DNA of 64,000 bases from Glebionis coronaria (Eukaryota > Streptophyta > Magnoliopsida > Asterales > Asteraceae): the NCBI GenBank assembly GCA_025667525.1, contig CM046876.1:571699469-571763468 (forward strand). The letters run 5' to 3'. The notes under the pieces are model-generated. The model did no database searches. It saw only the letters and a program-made list of their open reading frames with translations, and had not been told where the DNA came from. The position numbers were made by a program, and so were the translations under genes. Within the stretch, counting starts at the first letter, position 1. Each line of letters opens with the position of its first letter. This document shows, in pieces, positions 24,663 through 36,251 of the stretch.

Positions 24663-25126
24663 TGGAATCCAATAGGATTCACAGATCTTTAGGCTACTAG
24701 GAATGCATATCATTTACATGTATAAAACACAACGGAATAGAATGAGATACGTTAAACAAGGTGTTTATGAACAAGATGAAATCTCCCAATGATTGCTTGT
24801 ATTATTATTAACAAACAACCTTTAGGCGTGTATACATTAATCACACGCCTAGAACACACATTTAGTTTAGGTTTACATTGTGAATGTTTCTGATCAATAA
24901 AACCTAAACCACTTGGTTCCTTTTATAGTACAAGGATCAGGAATATACAAGAGATAAGAGCAAATAAACAATGAGATATTCTATTTAGATAAACAATATT
25001 CCGAATCCTTATCCTAATAAGAATTCTTAGCTCACTTCATCAGCGGCTAGAGAATATGTATCGGCGACTATAGCTACTCAGGTTTTCGTCTTTGAGTTTC
25101 TGTCACATCAACTCTTAGACCCAACA
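24663..25126 (-). repeat. Element D 5' LTR with TATA box
   Basis: This 464-bp LTR starts TGGAATCC and ends CCAACA. The complement of 24919-24927 reads TATAAAAGG. It carries a good copy of the motif (CAGCGGCTAGAG near 25040) and a weaker one. Confidence 0.85.
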
Positions 25127-25131
25127 TACAG

Positions 25132-25706
25132 ATAGTCGGGTAAAATGATGAAAAAATATCTTAATTAAGTAAGTTAATATTATTATGTAGCATGCTTTCA
25201 TATATCTAAACTATTCTATAAAAAGTTAAATATGTATTATATATTTTCAATTATGTTTTAAAATGCTTGTGAAATATGTATATATAATTGTATATTTATA
25301 TATTGGAGTGTTTTAATTAGGAGTAATTTTCATTATGCTTTATCATGGTGTAAAATGTGTATATATTTATAATGGTGTGTTTTAATTAAGAGTATTAGTT
25401 ATGTATTATCTAACCACGGATGTAAAATGTATATATATATAATTGTATATTTATGTAATGAAACTTTTTAGGTAGGAGTATTAATTATATTTATATGTTT
25501 AAATTATCAAATTTTAAATATATTAGTATGGGTAGCATAATATGCATAAATGTGTGTAAATATTATTATTAAATTTATTTTTTTAATTTTAATTACGTTT
25601 TTATAAATTATACATCATGTAATATGTATAAGTTATTTTTTTAATATTTCTAGTAGGACAATTTGTTTTTGTTTAATATGTAATATAGATAAACACTAAG
25701 TCCTAA
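25132..25706. other. AT-rich DNA without a recognised gene
   Basis: Very AT-rich, with runs such as TATATATAT and several loosely repeated phrases around TATATTTATATA. It may include diverged copies of one unit, but nothing is codable. Confidence 0.6.
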
Positions 25707-26627
25707 AGTCGTGCTTTATTTCTTAAATGGGTGTGGCGATTCATATCTCAAGATGGTTCTTTATGGTATCATGTCATTCGTGCCTTATATGGCACCTCGA
25801 TTGCTAATCATAGATCTTGTTCCTCCTCTTGTTGGAGCTCCATTCTTCATGAGGTTCAGGTTCTGGATGTTAAAGGTTTTAAGCTCCTATCTCATTGTAG
25901 AATTCGTGTAGGTGATGGTTCTAAGACCAAGTTTTGGTTAGACCCTTGGATATCTGATATGGCTCTTTGTGATCGGTTTCCTCGTGTTTTTGCTTTAAAA
26001 TCTGCCTAGGAGGTTTTGGTTGTTGACAAGATGGGAGCTCCTTCCTTTTGCACTTTTTTTCGCAGGCACATTCGAGATGGGGTCGATAATCAACAATGGA
26101 CAGACTTTCTATCCATTCTCGATCCCATTAGGTTGTCTCCTTCTTCTGATAGATGGGTGTGTGATCTAAATGGTGAATGTATGTTTCGCGTTAAAGATAT
26201 TCGGTTGGTCCTCGATGATATGTACCTTCATGCGTTGAGTGATGCTACTCGCTTGGTGAAATGTGGTGATCGGCTCCCAACTCGGCTTAATCTTAGTAAA
26301 ATAGGTATGTTTGTAAACTCCATTGTTTGTCCGGTTTGTGATTCGGCTATAGAAGACGCTCATCACTTATTTTTTGGCTGCTCTTTGGTTAAAGACCTTT
26401 CGGTTATGATATGTCGTTGGTGGAATATTCCTTGGACCGAGTTAGTTTCTTTTTCAGAATGGGATTTTTGGTTTCTTTCTCTCGGGTTGTCGTCTAAACT
26501 TAAATCCTTATTGGAGGGTGTGTTCATCACAGCATGGTGGTTAATCTGGTCGTTTCGGAATAGGCTCTTATTTGATGATTCTCCCCTAAGGCAGTTTCGG
26601 ATTTTTGATGACGTGGTTTCTTTTTAG
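25707..26627 (+). pseudogene. LINE reverse transcriptase C-terminal fragment (zf-RVT domain)
   Basis: A frame opens at 25707 after a TAA and runs to 26627 with one in-frame TAG at 26007-26009. The first part resembles the tail of a plant LINE reverse transcriptase (WRFISQDGSLWYHVIRALYG, then GDGSKTKFWLDPW). The second holds the zf-RVT domain: LPTRLNLSKIG followed by CPVCDSAIEDAHHLFFGC, the CX2C and HX4C pattern. The endonuclease and catalytic RT domains are missing, as in a 5'-truncated LINE copy. The following 100 bases are T-rich and may be its 3' untranslated part. This is not a host gene. Confidence 0.85.
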
Positions 26628-27004
26628 TATAATTGGTGTGCTAATCAATGATTTACAGTAATCTCTTAGGAGTTTTGGTTTTAGAACCTTTATTTAATTT
26701 CTTTGTATTTTTTCTAACGCCTTGCTCGTTTAATTAGAGTTGTCGCTTAAGAAAAATATAAACACTTGTGATTTTTTCTTACGAAATTTAAGACTAGAAA
26801 CATTAATAGAATGAAATTCAAAATATTTATTTAATAGTGTTTATTCTATTGTCAAATTTTCTTTTTCTAATGATCGATATGAAAATTAAATATATATTAA
26901 ATATTAACTCGTTGCTTGCAAAAACCTCTTAAATGTCAAAATTTCTTTTTCTACCTTCGTTATACATCTCCTTTTTACATATTATGTACTATCATTAGTT
27001 TAAT
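26628..27004. other. LINE 3' flank and AT-rich DNA
   Basis: T-rich sequence follows the LINE frame to about 26740, then plain AT-rich DNA. No gene seen. Confidence 0.5.
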
Positions 27005-27012
27005 CTTAACTC

Positions 27013-27791
27013 TAGAGGTGTTTATCAGTTCGGTTTTCGGGTTTGTGGGTTGTATGGTTCGGGTTAATCGGTTTGAAAACTTTTAAGGTTAAAACCAAAA
27101 CCAAACCAAACCAATTATATTACTCATAAAACCAAACCATAAACCAAATTAGAATTCGGTTTGGTTTTGGTTTAAACCAAACAAACCAAATTCAAGTAAA
27201 CTTCAATATATAATCTAGAAGCCACAAACAAAAACCAATTTTTTTTCAAGTAAAAATAACAGATTATAAATTTGTAAGTAAATTGACAAATTTTTTAAAG
27301 AAACCTAAAGGGTTTAGAACTTAACATAAATAAAAAGAAATGAAGTAAGGTAAAATTTTCTTTGAAAAAAGTTTTTAGAATTCTCATTAACTTATCTCCA
27401 CACATCCAAACATAAGTGAAACTTTAAACTTACTCCATGTATAAAAATTTATATGAATCAAGTAGAAAAACTGTAGCTCAGTTGCTCCGGATATACATCA
27501 ATGTTTAATCTGGTGAATGGTTAGTTTGAAAGACAACTACCTTAGGATAATAAGTTATAAAATATGTATATATAGTTACAAATTTCATGTGTATAGAGTT
27601 ATTCGGTTTCTTCGGTTTGGTTTGGTTATATTTTTGTCAAACCATAACCAAACCAAACACCAATTAAATAATTCGGTTCTGTTTCAAACCAAACCGTACA
27701 CAAATTAAAATTTTTGGTTTGGTTTTATTTGATTTCAATCTGGTTTACTTTTTAGTTTGTTCGGTGTCAAACCAAACACTGAACACCCCTA
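27013..27791. mobile_element. hAT-type MITE with 8-bp target duplication
   Basis: The element begins TAGAGGTGTTTA and ends GAACACCCCTA, imperfect terminal inverted repeats of the TAGGGGTG class common in plant hAT elements. It is flanked by the exact 8-bp direct repeat CTTAACTC (27005-27012 and 27792-27799), the hAT duplication length. The 779-bp interior is full of AACCAAACC and its complement GGTTTGGTT, in both orientations, so the ends can fold back. No transposase is encoded, so it depends on a hAT transposase supplied elsewhere. Confidence 0.85.
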
Positions 27792-27799
27792 CTTAACTC

Positions 27800-28080
27800 A
27801 TTAGTTATATAGCTAAAAAGTGTATCATAAAAAATTTCAATTTTTTTAATTAAAAATGCATTTATATGAGTATCTGTCATCAGATCACACGAATACCCTA
27901 AAAATTGTCAAGCTGTTCATTTATCTAATGTTACTACTAAACTACAATGGACTTTTGTTTGTTTAATGCACAACCAATACGAAACACATTCATTAAACAA
28001 GATTCACCTTTGAACTTGTTAATTTACGCATGTGCCCTACCTTATCTTAATAAAAAAATGTTTAGCGTTTAATAAATAAA
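27800..28080. other. Intergenic DNA, nothing recognised
   Basis: AT-rich single-copy-looking sequence. No ORF or repeat of note. Confidence 0.5.
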
Positions 28081-28200
28081 TGTCTACAACAACAAAAACA
28101 ACAACAACCGTACTCAATACCGCAGAAGCGAGGTATAGGAGAGGTGGGATGTAGACAGTTACTCCCCCTTACCTGAGAGTAGGCGGACTGCTTCCATAAA
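28081..28200 (-). mobile_element. SINE-like 3' fragment
   Basis: On the minus strand the sequence ends in a TTG-repeat tail (complement of the CAA repeats at 28085-28111). It is preceded by ACCTCTCCTATACCTCGCTT-type sequence, which recalls the 3' ends of TS-like plant SINEs. No polymerase III boxes A and B are visible, so it is only a tail fragment. Recognition is from memory. Confidence 0.4.
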
Positions 28201-28475
28201 GACCTCCAGCAAGTGAAAATGCACCCAAAAAACCCATTGGCGATGTCAAAGAACGAAAGCATAGAACGCAAACGCACACACCTCCACACACAACTCTCTC
28301 ACACACACACACGCACATACACACACCGCACACACACCCATAACCACACACACACAAGCATAGCATACAAACACATAGGCTTAAACCTAGTACGCAAAAC
28401 AAGGTCAAGCAAGCAAACCGGCTCTAAGGGTACAAATAGGCACACTATCATACCATAGTTTTATAAAACAAATGT
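28174..28475. repeat. AC-rich block X, left copy
   Basis: This 300-bp block contains an interrupted AC microsatellite (about 28276-28370) and lies just outside the left LTR of element G. It is repeated, with the start of that LTR, at 60140-60956. ORFs read through it are Cys/Val-rich artefacts of the GT strand. Confidence 0.8.
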
Positions 28476-29341
28476 TGAAACAAATTTCCGCAGGCACTTG
28501 GCCCGAGGATATTAAGCTTCGGTCTCGTGTATAGTATGCTTGTAGGATTAACCTACCCTGCAATGATAGAACGCACGTTAGCTCGCCCCAGGTGTGAACC
28601 CGAGACCAAGCTCCAGCGTGAGAGTAAGTAACTATCACAGGAGTGGTATCCGGTGTGGAATACCGGAGGGATACTATTAAATAGAAGTAAATGTGATGTA
28701 CGGTGTGTTGTTGTGTATAGTAAATGCCTTGGGGTATTTATACCCAAAGTTAAAGCATACCTGGCTGTGTAGTCATGTCATCGAGACATGCACCATGAAC
28801 AGTACCTTGTGGTCAGAAACAGTATTAAGCATGCGGCGATTTATGGCTGGATCAATTGGATAAAACTTTGCCTGTTGGGTAAAACAAGGTCTCCCAAGAT
28901 ATGGGGGATCTTGTCTGTTGTCTCTCTCCTACGTGGCAATTGCTTCGACGATAGTGTCATGCCTTCGGCTATATGCCGGAGACATACGCGAACATGTCCC
29001 CCAAAGTATTAGTTCATTATGATTATGATGGACTGAAACTTTAAGTAGGTTCGTCGTTATTTTTTGTCCGGTGCTGATCATTGAACTGTTCTGCTTTCTG
29101 AATCGGTTCGAATCTGTTTCCTTTTTGGACCCCCTCTTTTCTTTAGTGGGATCATGGATGATGCCACGTGTCCCGCACTTTTGAATTCAACAGTGGATTC
29201 TTGTCCTCGTGATTCGCAAGTGAATAGTGTCGCATCGTTTTCTTCGCCTATACCCCTATATATATACATGCTATCCATTTTGATCTCCTACCGTTTTCGC
29301 CATTGTTATTTTCTTCGTTCTTGCTTCCTTCTCGCTATTCA
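28476..29341 (-). repeat. Element G 3' LTR (LTR1)
   Basis: Starts TGAAAC and ends near TTCA at 29341, where a purine-rich strand (complement GAAGAAGAAATTTACC) could be the polypurine tract. Identity with 59020-59887 runs past this point into the antisense gene, so the right edge rests on the TG-CA rule and the tract. A plus-strand TATA stretch lies at 29257-29266. Confidence 0.75.
29257..29266 (+). promoter_or_regulatory. Possible antisense-gene promoter inside LTR1
   Basis: TATATATATA on the plus strand, about 135 bp before the ATG of the antisense gene at 29398. The same TATA stretch is in LTR2 near 59805. It faces away from the retrotransposon's own transcript. Position is suggestive; no transcript is shown. 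Confidence 0.4.
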
Positions 29342-29397
29342 TAGGTAAATTTCTTCTTCATTCGTTATCTTTTTAATTGTATATTCGCCTGTTCCGG

Positions 29398-31786
29398 ATG
29401 ACGGGGAAAGAGATCATGAAGTCGAGAGTGGATCCTCCTGTGAAGCGTGATCCAAAGTGTGATATGCACATACGTTTGTCTGGTATGACTGGTGATGATT
29501 TAAAAGTGGTGATATGTAAGTATAACATCCCTTCGCTTTTGAGACCTCGCCTTCCGGATCTGGATATGACCATGGATCGTTTACCTGACTCTGTGATTGG
29601 CATATATCGTCAGTTCCTTGACCATGTTGGCCTTCAGATTCCCTTCTCCACTTTTTTTCAGTACTTCAAAGTACATATTTCCCAGTTGGTTCCCATAGGT
29701 GTGAATAGGGTAGTGATGTTTGAACTACATTGTTTTGGTTTGAGGATTCCCGTATCTGTTACATTGTTCAAAGTGTTTTATAGGCTAAGCAAACAGGGTC
29801 ATTGATTTTCCTTCGAGAGTAGAGGCGAGGGAGAGTATGTTAAATACTTGACCGAGACCACCTCCAGCCTTAAGAAGTGGAAGACAGAGTTCTTCTTGAT
29901 AGATCGTCGAGCCATACCTTTTGCTATGCCTTGGAGACATCGCGAGTCTGTTATAACTGATGAGATTCCTGCTTCGTATAACGTTTCTCATGCTAAGGCT
30001 CTTGGGAAGAAACCCATTTTTTGCCGTCCTCCTCATGAGGTTTTGCTTTTTCTCGCTGGTCTTTCTTTCCCCTATAGTCATCTGGAGCTGCGCCGGATAC
30101 TTCTAGATGCTGACAAAAAAGGTATGTCTTTGTTTTTGCTTGTTCTTGCTTCATTATTACTTACACGGGCTTGCTTATGCTTGCCTTGCCTTTGTCTTCT
30201 TTTTCTGCAGAGATGAGTTTTATGAACCTTTTGAGCTTTCCCTCCTTTGACGAAGGTCTTGTCGACATCGGCGAACCTTATGGAGAGAATGAGAAGCCTA
30301 CTTCTTGTGTGACTGAACCTTTACCCACTGGTCAAGATATCCTCAAGTTAACAACTGTTCACCTAGCAGTTGAGAAACTCCCGGCTCGGATCTTAGAAGC
30401 TAAGTAGAAGCAAGATAAAAATCCAAGGGTGAGGAAAACTTCTTCTGTTGCTGAGGGAAGCACGTCCAACAAGAGGGTGAAAAGAAAAAGTCGTCAGACC
30501 GGTCAGTCCGACTCCGAAGTAGACTCCCAGAAGACCCATTCTACTCAACCCATTAGTGTTGTGAAACCTCATTCTCAAGCATCGGCTGGCGGTTCTGACC
30601 ATATAGAGAAATCTCCTTCGATTATGTACGTGAGTGATCATTCATCACCTCATGCTGAGCACGACTCACAAGTTGCTGGTGAGCTTTTTATTTTCTCCCT
30701 TCTTGTCTTTCCTTGTTTGTTTTTCCCTTTTATTTATACATATGCATGTGTGTGCTGACTCTTTCGTATGTAGCAGGAGAATAATTTAAACCCCCAAAGT
30801 TTGTTCCGGACTGGAGGTTGAATGAGGATGTTAGAGTCAATTCCAATTATGCTGCCAAAGAGTTTCTATACCATCTTGCCACTCCTGCTGACGACCAACA
30901 TCTCAAGGCTATGTCTAACTTTGATGTCCTTCGTCATAGTTGCCGGACCGTTGCTCAGAGTACCATTGCTGCTACAGAATTGATGAAGCGTTATGAGAAG
31001 CTTAACAGTGAGTATGTTGACATGGCTAATTCTCACTTTGCTGAGAAAGAGTATTTCTCCCATGGGCAAGATTTGTTAGATCGTTTGAAAGTTTCTCATC
31101 AAAAGCTTAAGGAGTCTCATTCTGTGTGTGCCAAGAATGAAGAGGAGCTGAACCTTCGTGTCCGAGCGCTTGAAGAGGAGAATGAGGCTCTTAAGAAAAC
31201 CGCAGCTGAAGCCACTGAGCAACTTTCCCTTAAGAATCGTGAATTGATAGAGGTTTCTGGGAAGCTTTCTACTGATGAGACGAATAACAAACATCTCACG
31301 GTTCTTCTTAGCCAAGATGAAGTCAACAAACAAATGTTTATCCGGGACGGGATCCCATGCTTGGTTAGGAAATTTCTTGGTAGCTATGAGTATCGTAGGT
31401 CTCTCGGTGCGGCATGTAGCGTGGCCTTCTCTGCTGGCTTTATGAAATCCACTGGTCTCGGAAGGACCCCGGAGCAGGTGAAGAACGTGTTGTCAAAGGT
31501 CAAGAACATTAAGAAGGATGCCTTGAAGACATGGGTTACAGCTTGTGATGCCTTATTTATTGCTTCATATCCCTTTATTGAAAAGGTATCTTCTTCATAT
31601 TCTTTGTCTGTAGGTGACTTGCTACAACTGGAGCCTGAGTGTGGACCATCTCAGCCTGAGGTCGGCAAACTCCCTTCGGCCGCCGCCTCCAATGTCACCC
31701 AGAAAGATGTCGACTCATCTGGACCCTCATCCCAAAACCAAGAAGATAAGAAGATAGACTCCAAAGCTGATGCTTCTGCCCTTTGA
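29398..31786 (+). pseudogene. Antisense gene of element G (gypsy-type transposase_28-like ORF), two introns
   Basis: Runs opposite to gag-pol. Exon 1 (29398-30121) has the conserved FKVHISQLVPIGVNRVVMFE and later FFLIDRRAIPFAMPWRH, typical of the family Pfam calls putative gypsy type transposon. Intron 1 (30122-30210) is GT...TTTCTGCAG. Exon 2 (30211-30678) is charged and serine-rich. Intron 2 (30679 to 30773 or 30776) is GT...AG. Exon 3, to 31786, encodes a likely coiled coil (LRVRALEEENEALKKT) and a conserved globular tail. Reading frame is kept through both splices. Breaks: TGA at 29803, TAG near 30405 and TAA at 30782. Extra, often antisense ORFs of this kind are established for Tat-clade elements. 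Function is unknown; it is not a proven transposase. Confidence 0.8.
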
Positions 31787-32575
31787 ATATTCCCTTGCCT
31801 CCGGTATGTCGGCATAGGCTTGTAACCAAACAATATTTCTAAGTCTTTGTGATAATTTCCTAACTTTAATTTTGCTAGAACATCTTTTGTGTGGTATAAT
31901 GGGTACTTGGCAGTTTAAGCTTGTGACAAAACAATGTGTACTCGTATTTTTCTATCCTTGAAATATATTGCATGTATTCCTTATTGTTCATATTTTTAGT
32001 CTTTATTTAGTGGTTGGTAAGTTTTACAGCACTTATCCTTCGGCGTCGAGCCGAGGAGTTAAATCACATGATGATACTTAACTTTTCTATGGAGGAAATC
32101 AGTGCATGGCCGTTTTTTTATCCTCCGGATTGCCTTTTGGGCGCATCCAAACACTTATGAGTGTTTCTTATGATTTACATGGGAGGATATCGGCACATGG
32201 CCGCTTTTAATTTATCCTCCGTATTGCCTCTCAGGCGCATCCAAACACTTAGAGTGTTTTTTACAATTTATGCGCGTATGGGAGGACATCGGCACATGGC
32301 CGCTTTTAATTTGTCCTCCGGATTGCCTCTCGGGCGCATCCAGACACTTGGAGTGTTTTTCTTACCATTTATGTGTAGGAGGACATCGGCACATGGCCGC
32401 TTTTAATTTGTCCTCCAGACTGCCCCTTCGGGCGCATCCAAACACTTAGAGTTTTTACAATTTTGTAATCCTTCAGTTAGCTACTCCGAGGACTGCAAAC
32501 GTAATGACAATTGTGTTTCCTAATCAAAGCGAAAATTTCATTCATTCAGTTGTTTTCTTCATTACATTGTTTTCC
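31787..32575 (-). repeat. Element G 3' region with four tandem repeats
   Basis: Between about 32090 and 32460 lie four head-to-tail units of 91-99 bp. Each has CATGGCCG (near 32105, 32196, 32295 and 32392), then TCCTCCGGATTGCC and GCGCATCCAAACACTT. No protein is encoded. Amplified tandem repeats at this place are known for Retand elements. The flanks (31787-32090 and 32460-32575) show no gene; the first probably holds the 3' end of the antisense transcript. Confidence 0.85.
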
Positions 32576-35500
32576 TTACATAAAACATTTTTGGAGATTG
32601 ATTGCATGCCATGTTCTTGGTATCTTGCGTTCATCCATAGTCTCAAGCTTGTACGAACCATTTTGGTATGCTTCTTTTACCCTGTAAGGGCCTTCCCAGT
32701 TGGGACCCAGCTTGCCAATCTTCTCGACCCTACTGGCCTTATTTCGTCGATAGACAAAATCACCCACTTTGAAGTTGCAAAGTTTCACCCTCTTGTTGTA
32801 GTATTTCTCAACCTTTTTCTTGTACTTTGCTTCTTCAATGGTTGCGGGTCTCTCGCCGCTCCTGCAACAAATCCAGATTTAGCCAGAGCTCTTCCTCATT
32901 GTTGTCTTCGTTGAATAGGAGGGTTCTTGCGGATGAGACTCCTATCTCGGCTGGGATTACTTCTTCGCTCCCATATGTTAAGCTGAATGGTGTTTCTCCA
33001 TTACTTGTTTTCAACATGGTCCTATGGGCCCATAACACATGAGGGAGTTCATCGACCCATCCTGTCAAGTTTCTTCCTAAACGGGCTTTGGGTCCATGCG
33101 TTAGAGATTTATTGGCCCTTTCAACCAACCCATTAGCTTGCGGATGAGCGACGGCGGTGTTCATTTGCTTGATTCCCCATTTTTCACACCATTTCCTTAA
33201 TGTTCCTTCTACCAATTTTTTTCGATTGTCTGTTACAATAACCCTGGGTAGTCCAAACCTGCACACGATGTTTTGCCAAGCAAACTTTTTACCTCCTTCC
33301 CGGTCACTCTTACCAAAGGCTTTGCTTCTATCCATTTTGTGAATTAATCGATTGCCACGATTACAAACTTCACATTTCATGGAGATCCATCAATTGGACC
33401 CAGGATGTCCATTCCCCACTTATAGAAAGGCCATGGTGACATAATGGAAGTCAGTTTGGTTTTAGGAAGCCTTGGCACCGGTCTGTGTATCTGACATGCA
33501 TCACACTTGGAGATTTCTTCCCATGTATCTTGATGCATGGTGGGCCAGTAATATCCTTGTCTCGTGATCTTTGCTACCACCGACCTTGTACCGGAGTGCA
33601 TTCCACACGACCCCTCATGGACTTCTCTGATGATGTAGTTAGCTTGAACCGGACCCACACACCTTAACATTGGAGATAAGTATGACTTTTTGAATAGCAC
33701 ATCATTTTCTATGGTATATTGGCTTATCTTCATTCTCATTGCCCTAGCTTCATTAGGGTCTTGTGGCCATATGCCATCTTCCAAGCATTTCTGAATGGGT
33801 GTCATCCAGTTTTCCCCTTCCCCTTGCACTATGTCATTTACTTCTTGAGATTCTATTGACCGGGACTCTAGGATTTCCACTAGGATTTCCTTGGTGAGGT
33901 GGTTAAACGCCACTGATGCGAGCTTACTGAGGACATCTGCCTTTTGGTTCTTGGTTCTTGCCACATGCATGATACTGAACTTTGTGAAGCATGTGATGAT
34001 TTCTTTGGATTTGGTTAGGTACTTCATCATCTTGTCATCATTGGCAACAAATTCCCCATTTAGCTGACAAGCCACAAGCTTAGAGTCCACTTTGGCTTCT
34101 AGGATCTTTACCCCCATTTTCCTTGCCAGCCGCAATCCAGCCAATAATGCCTCATATTCTGCTTCGTTGTTAGAACAATTGAAATTGAACCTTAAAGCGT
34201 ATGTAAACTCCATCTCCTCTGGGTTTATCAACACCAGACCAGCTCCTGCCCCTTTTGAGTTGGATGCTCCGTCGGTGTACAGCGTCCAAGCTACTTCCGG
34301 CTCTACTTGCTCATTGATTTCATATATTTCCATATTTCCTTCCTGGCCTAGAGGTGCTTCGTTGAGGAAATCTGCCAACACTTGACCTTTGATTGAGTTC
34401 CGTGACACATAGAATATTTCATACATTTCCAACTCTACAGAGTACTTCGTCAACCTTCCGGATGATTCAGATTTTCCCAATATTTGTTTTAGCGGCTGGT
34501 CCGTTATGAAATGGATGTCATGCGCTTCGAAATATCTATGGAGCCTTCTTGAAAGGTGTAGCAAGGCGAAGGCTAGCTTCTCTAGTGTTGAGTACCTCGT
34601 CTCGGCATCATGTAGCGTTCTGCTTACGTACCGGACTGGTTTTTGTATGCCTTCCCTCTCTACTAGTAGAACCCCACTTACTGCTTCTTTCGATGCGGCT
34701 AAATACACATACAATATTTCGTTCTTCCATGGTGATGCTAACAAAGGGAGTTCCATGATTACCTTTTTTAGCTCTTGAAAAGCCTTTTCTGTTTGTTCCG
34801 TCCATTGGTACTCTTCCTTATTTTCCTTTGTTATATTTTTCAGAGTTTCAAAAAATGGAAGCGAGCGTTCTGCTGACCTGGACAGAAAAAGATTCAAATC
34901 TGCTAGCTTCCCACTAAGGGATTGCATTTCCTTCCATGTTCTAGGTGACCGCATTTCTAAGATGGCCTTCGTCTTTTTAGGATTCGCTCGGATCCCTTCC
35001 GAAGTCACCATGTATCCCAGGAATTTCCCTTCTTATACCCCGAAGGAACACTTCTTTGGGTTGAGTTTCATGTTGATTTTCCTTAAGTTATCAAACATTT
35101 CCTTGATGTCTTCGATCATCTTCTCTTCAGTTTTGCTTTTAATCATCAAATCATCAACATAGGATTCTAGGTTTGTTCCTATTTGTGACCGGAATGCCGA
35201 GTCTACCAGCTGTTGGTATGTGGCTCCAGCATTCTTGAGTCCAAAAGGAATTTTGGTGTAACAGAATGTCCCCGCATCTGTATAGAAAGCTGTCTTCTCC
35301 TCGTCTTCATTATCCATGAGCACTTGGTGGTATCCCTTGTATGCATCGAGAAAACACTTGAACTTGAAACCCATGACCGAACGAATCTTAACATCGATGT
35401 CGGGTAGGGGATAATAATCCTTAGGACATGCCGAGTTAAGGTTTTTGAAATCGATACACATTCGCCAATCACCATCCGGCTTCTTTACGAGGACAGGGTT

Positions 35501-36251
35501 AGAGATCCATGTAGGGTATCGGACCGGCCTCACTATACCAGCTTTTAACAGATCCGCCACATCTCTTTAGACTGCTCGGCTCTTTTCTTCGCCCAATGTT
35601 CTCCTTTTTTGGGACACAGGGGTTCTAGCCGGATCCACATTTAATGAGTGCTTGATGATTCTCTTAGGGACCCCCGTCATATCTGACGGCTCCCAAGCAA
35701 AGACGTATGTGCTATTCTTTAGTAGGTCTATCAGCTGTAACCTACACTTTTTCGTGAACAGCCTTCCAATGGTCACTAATTGTTCTGGGTAACCGGGATG
35801 AACGATGACTTGTTCTGTCATCCCTCCTTCGACCTTGTCTTGTTCATTGAACTTTTCAAAAGCAACCCATTTGTCTAATTCTTTTCCCACGGCCATAGCC
35901 TTTTCCTTTGCTATTTTTGGCCATCTTCAATCACCCTAAAATCAAAGATTGATCTTGCCTTAGTCTTCAACGTGGAGATGCCACCGGGAGTGGGAAATTT
36001 CATCGCAGAGTGTATTGTCGAAGGTACGGCTCTCAACTTTCTGATCCCGGTTCGACCAAGGATGATATTGTAAGGTGATGGAGATTTAATCACACAAAAG
36101 GTTATTGTTGTTTTTCTCTCCATGCTATGTGATCCGAACGTTACCTCTAGCTCGATTTTCCCAACGGTTGGGTTTCCTCACCCGAGAAACTTAGGACTTT
36201 GACAGGGTCAGGAGTCAGCCTTCGTCTTATATCCGGATCCAAATTCATGAA
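32576..36251 (-). pseudogene. Element G pol: protease, RT, RNase H, second RNase H, integrase
   Basis: Minus strand. The protease region (36250-35900) is broken by stops. RT has YPTWISNPVLVKKPDGDWRM, CFLDAYKGYHQ and YVDDLMIKS, with stops near 35567 and 35033 in the same frame. From 35011 the frame covers the first RNase H, which looks degenerate (YVYLAASKEA lacks the usual Asp), then an archaeal-type RNase H with LYTDGASNSKGAGAG and NNEAEYEALLAG. The integrase zinc finger (HEGSCGMHSG to CDACQIH) and first catalytic Asp (WGMDILGP) follow. After two stops and a frameshift near 33320 come VIVTDN and ANGLVERAN with the other catalytic residues (to 32835). The C-terminal domain is at 32788-32576. 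Five or more lesions make it dead. Confidence 0.9.

Larger units (their letters stand above)
22550..25126 (-). mobile_element. Element D: non-autonomous LTR retrotransposon without coding sequence
   Basis: Two LTRs of about 454 and 464 bp flank 1.66 kb of non-coding DNA. Next to the right LTR the complement reads TTGGTATCAGATCC, a tRNA-Met type primer site. Next to the left LTR the complement of 23004-23012 reads AGGGGAAGA-like purines, a polypurine tract. Both set the minus orientation. A likely 5-bp duplication is TACAG (22543-22547 and 25127-25131), leaving two bases of uncertainty at the left end. Lack of gag-pol means it must move with proteins from another element. A motif close to TCAGCGGCTAGA recurs in LTRs and interior. 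Confidence 0.85.

Noticed and set aside
25711..26627. Host gene encoding a zinc-finger protein
   Set aside because: The CX2C-HX4C region with flanking RT tail matches the LINE zf-RVT domain, and the frame has a stop.
27470..27495. tRNA-like phrase GTAGCTCAGTTGCTCCGG inside the MITE
   Set aside because: Resembles a D-arm box A but no acceptor stem, anticodon arm or T arm follows.
28169..28408. Cys/Val-rich minus-strand ORFs over the AC microsatellite (also 59919-60414)
   Set aside because: Composition is a direct result of reading GT repeats; the two copies are not in a conserved frame.
32090..32460. CRISPR-like look of regularly spaced repeats
   Set aside because: Units are tandem, without unique spacers or cas genes, inside a plant retrotransposon.
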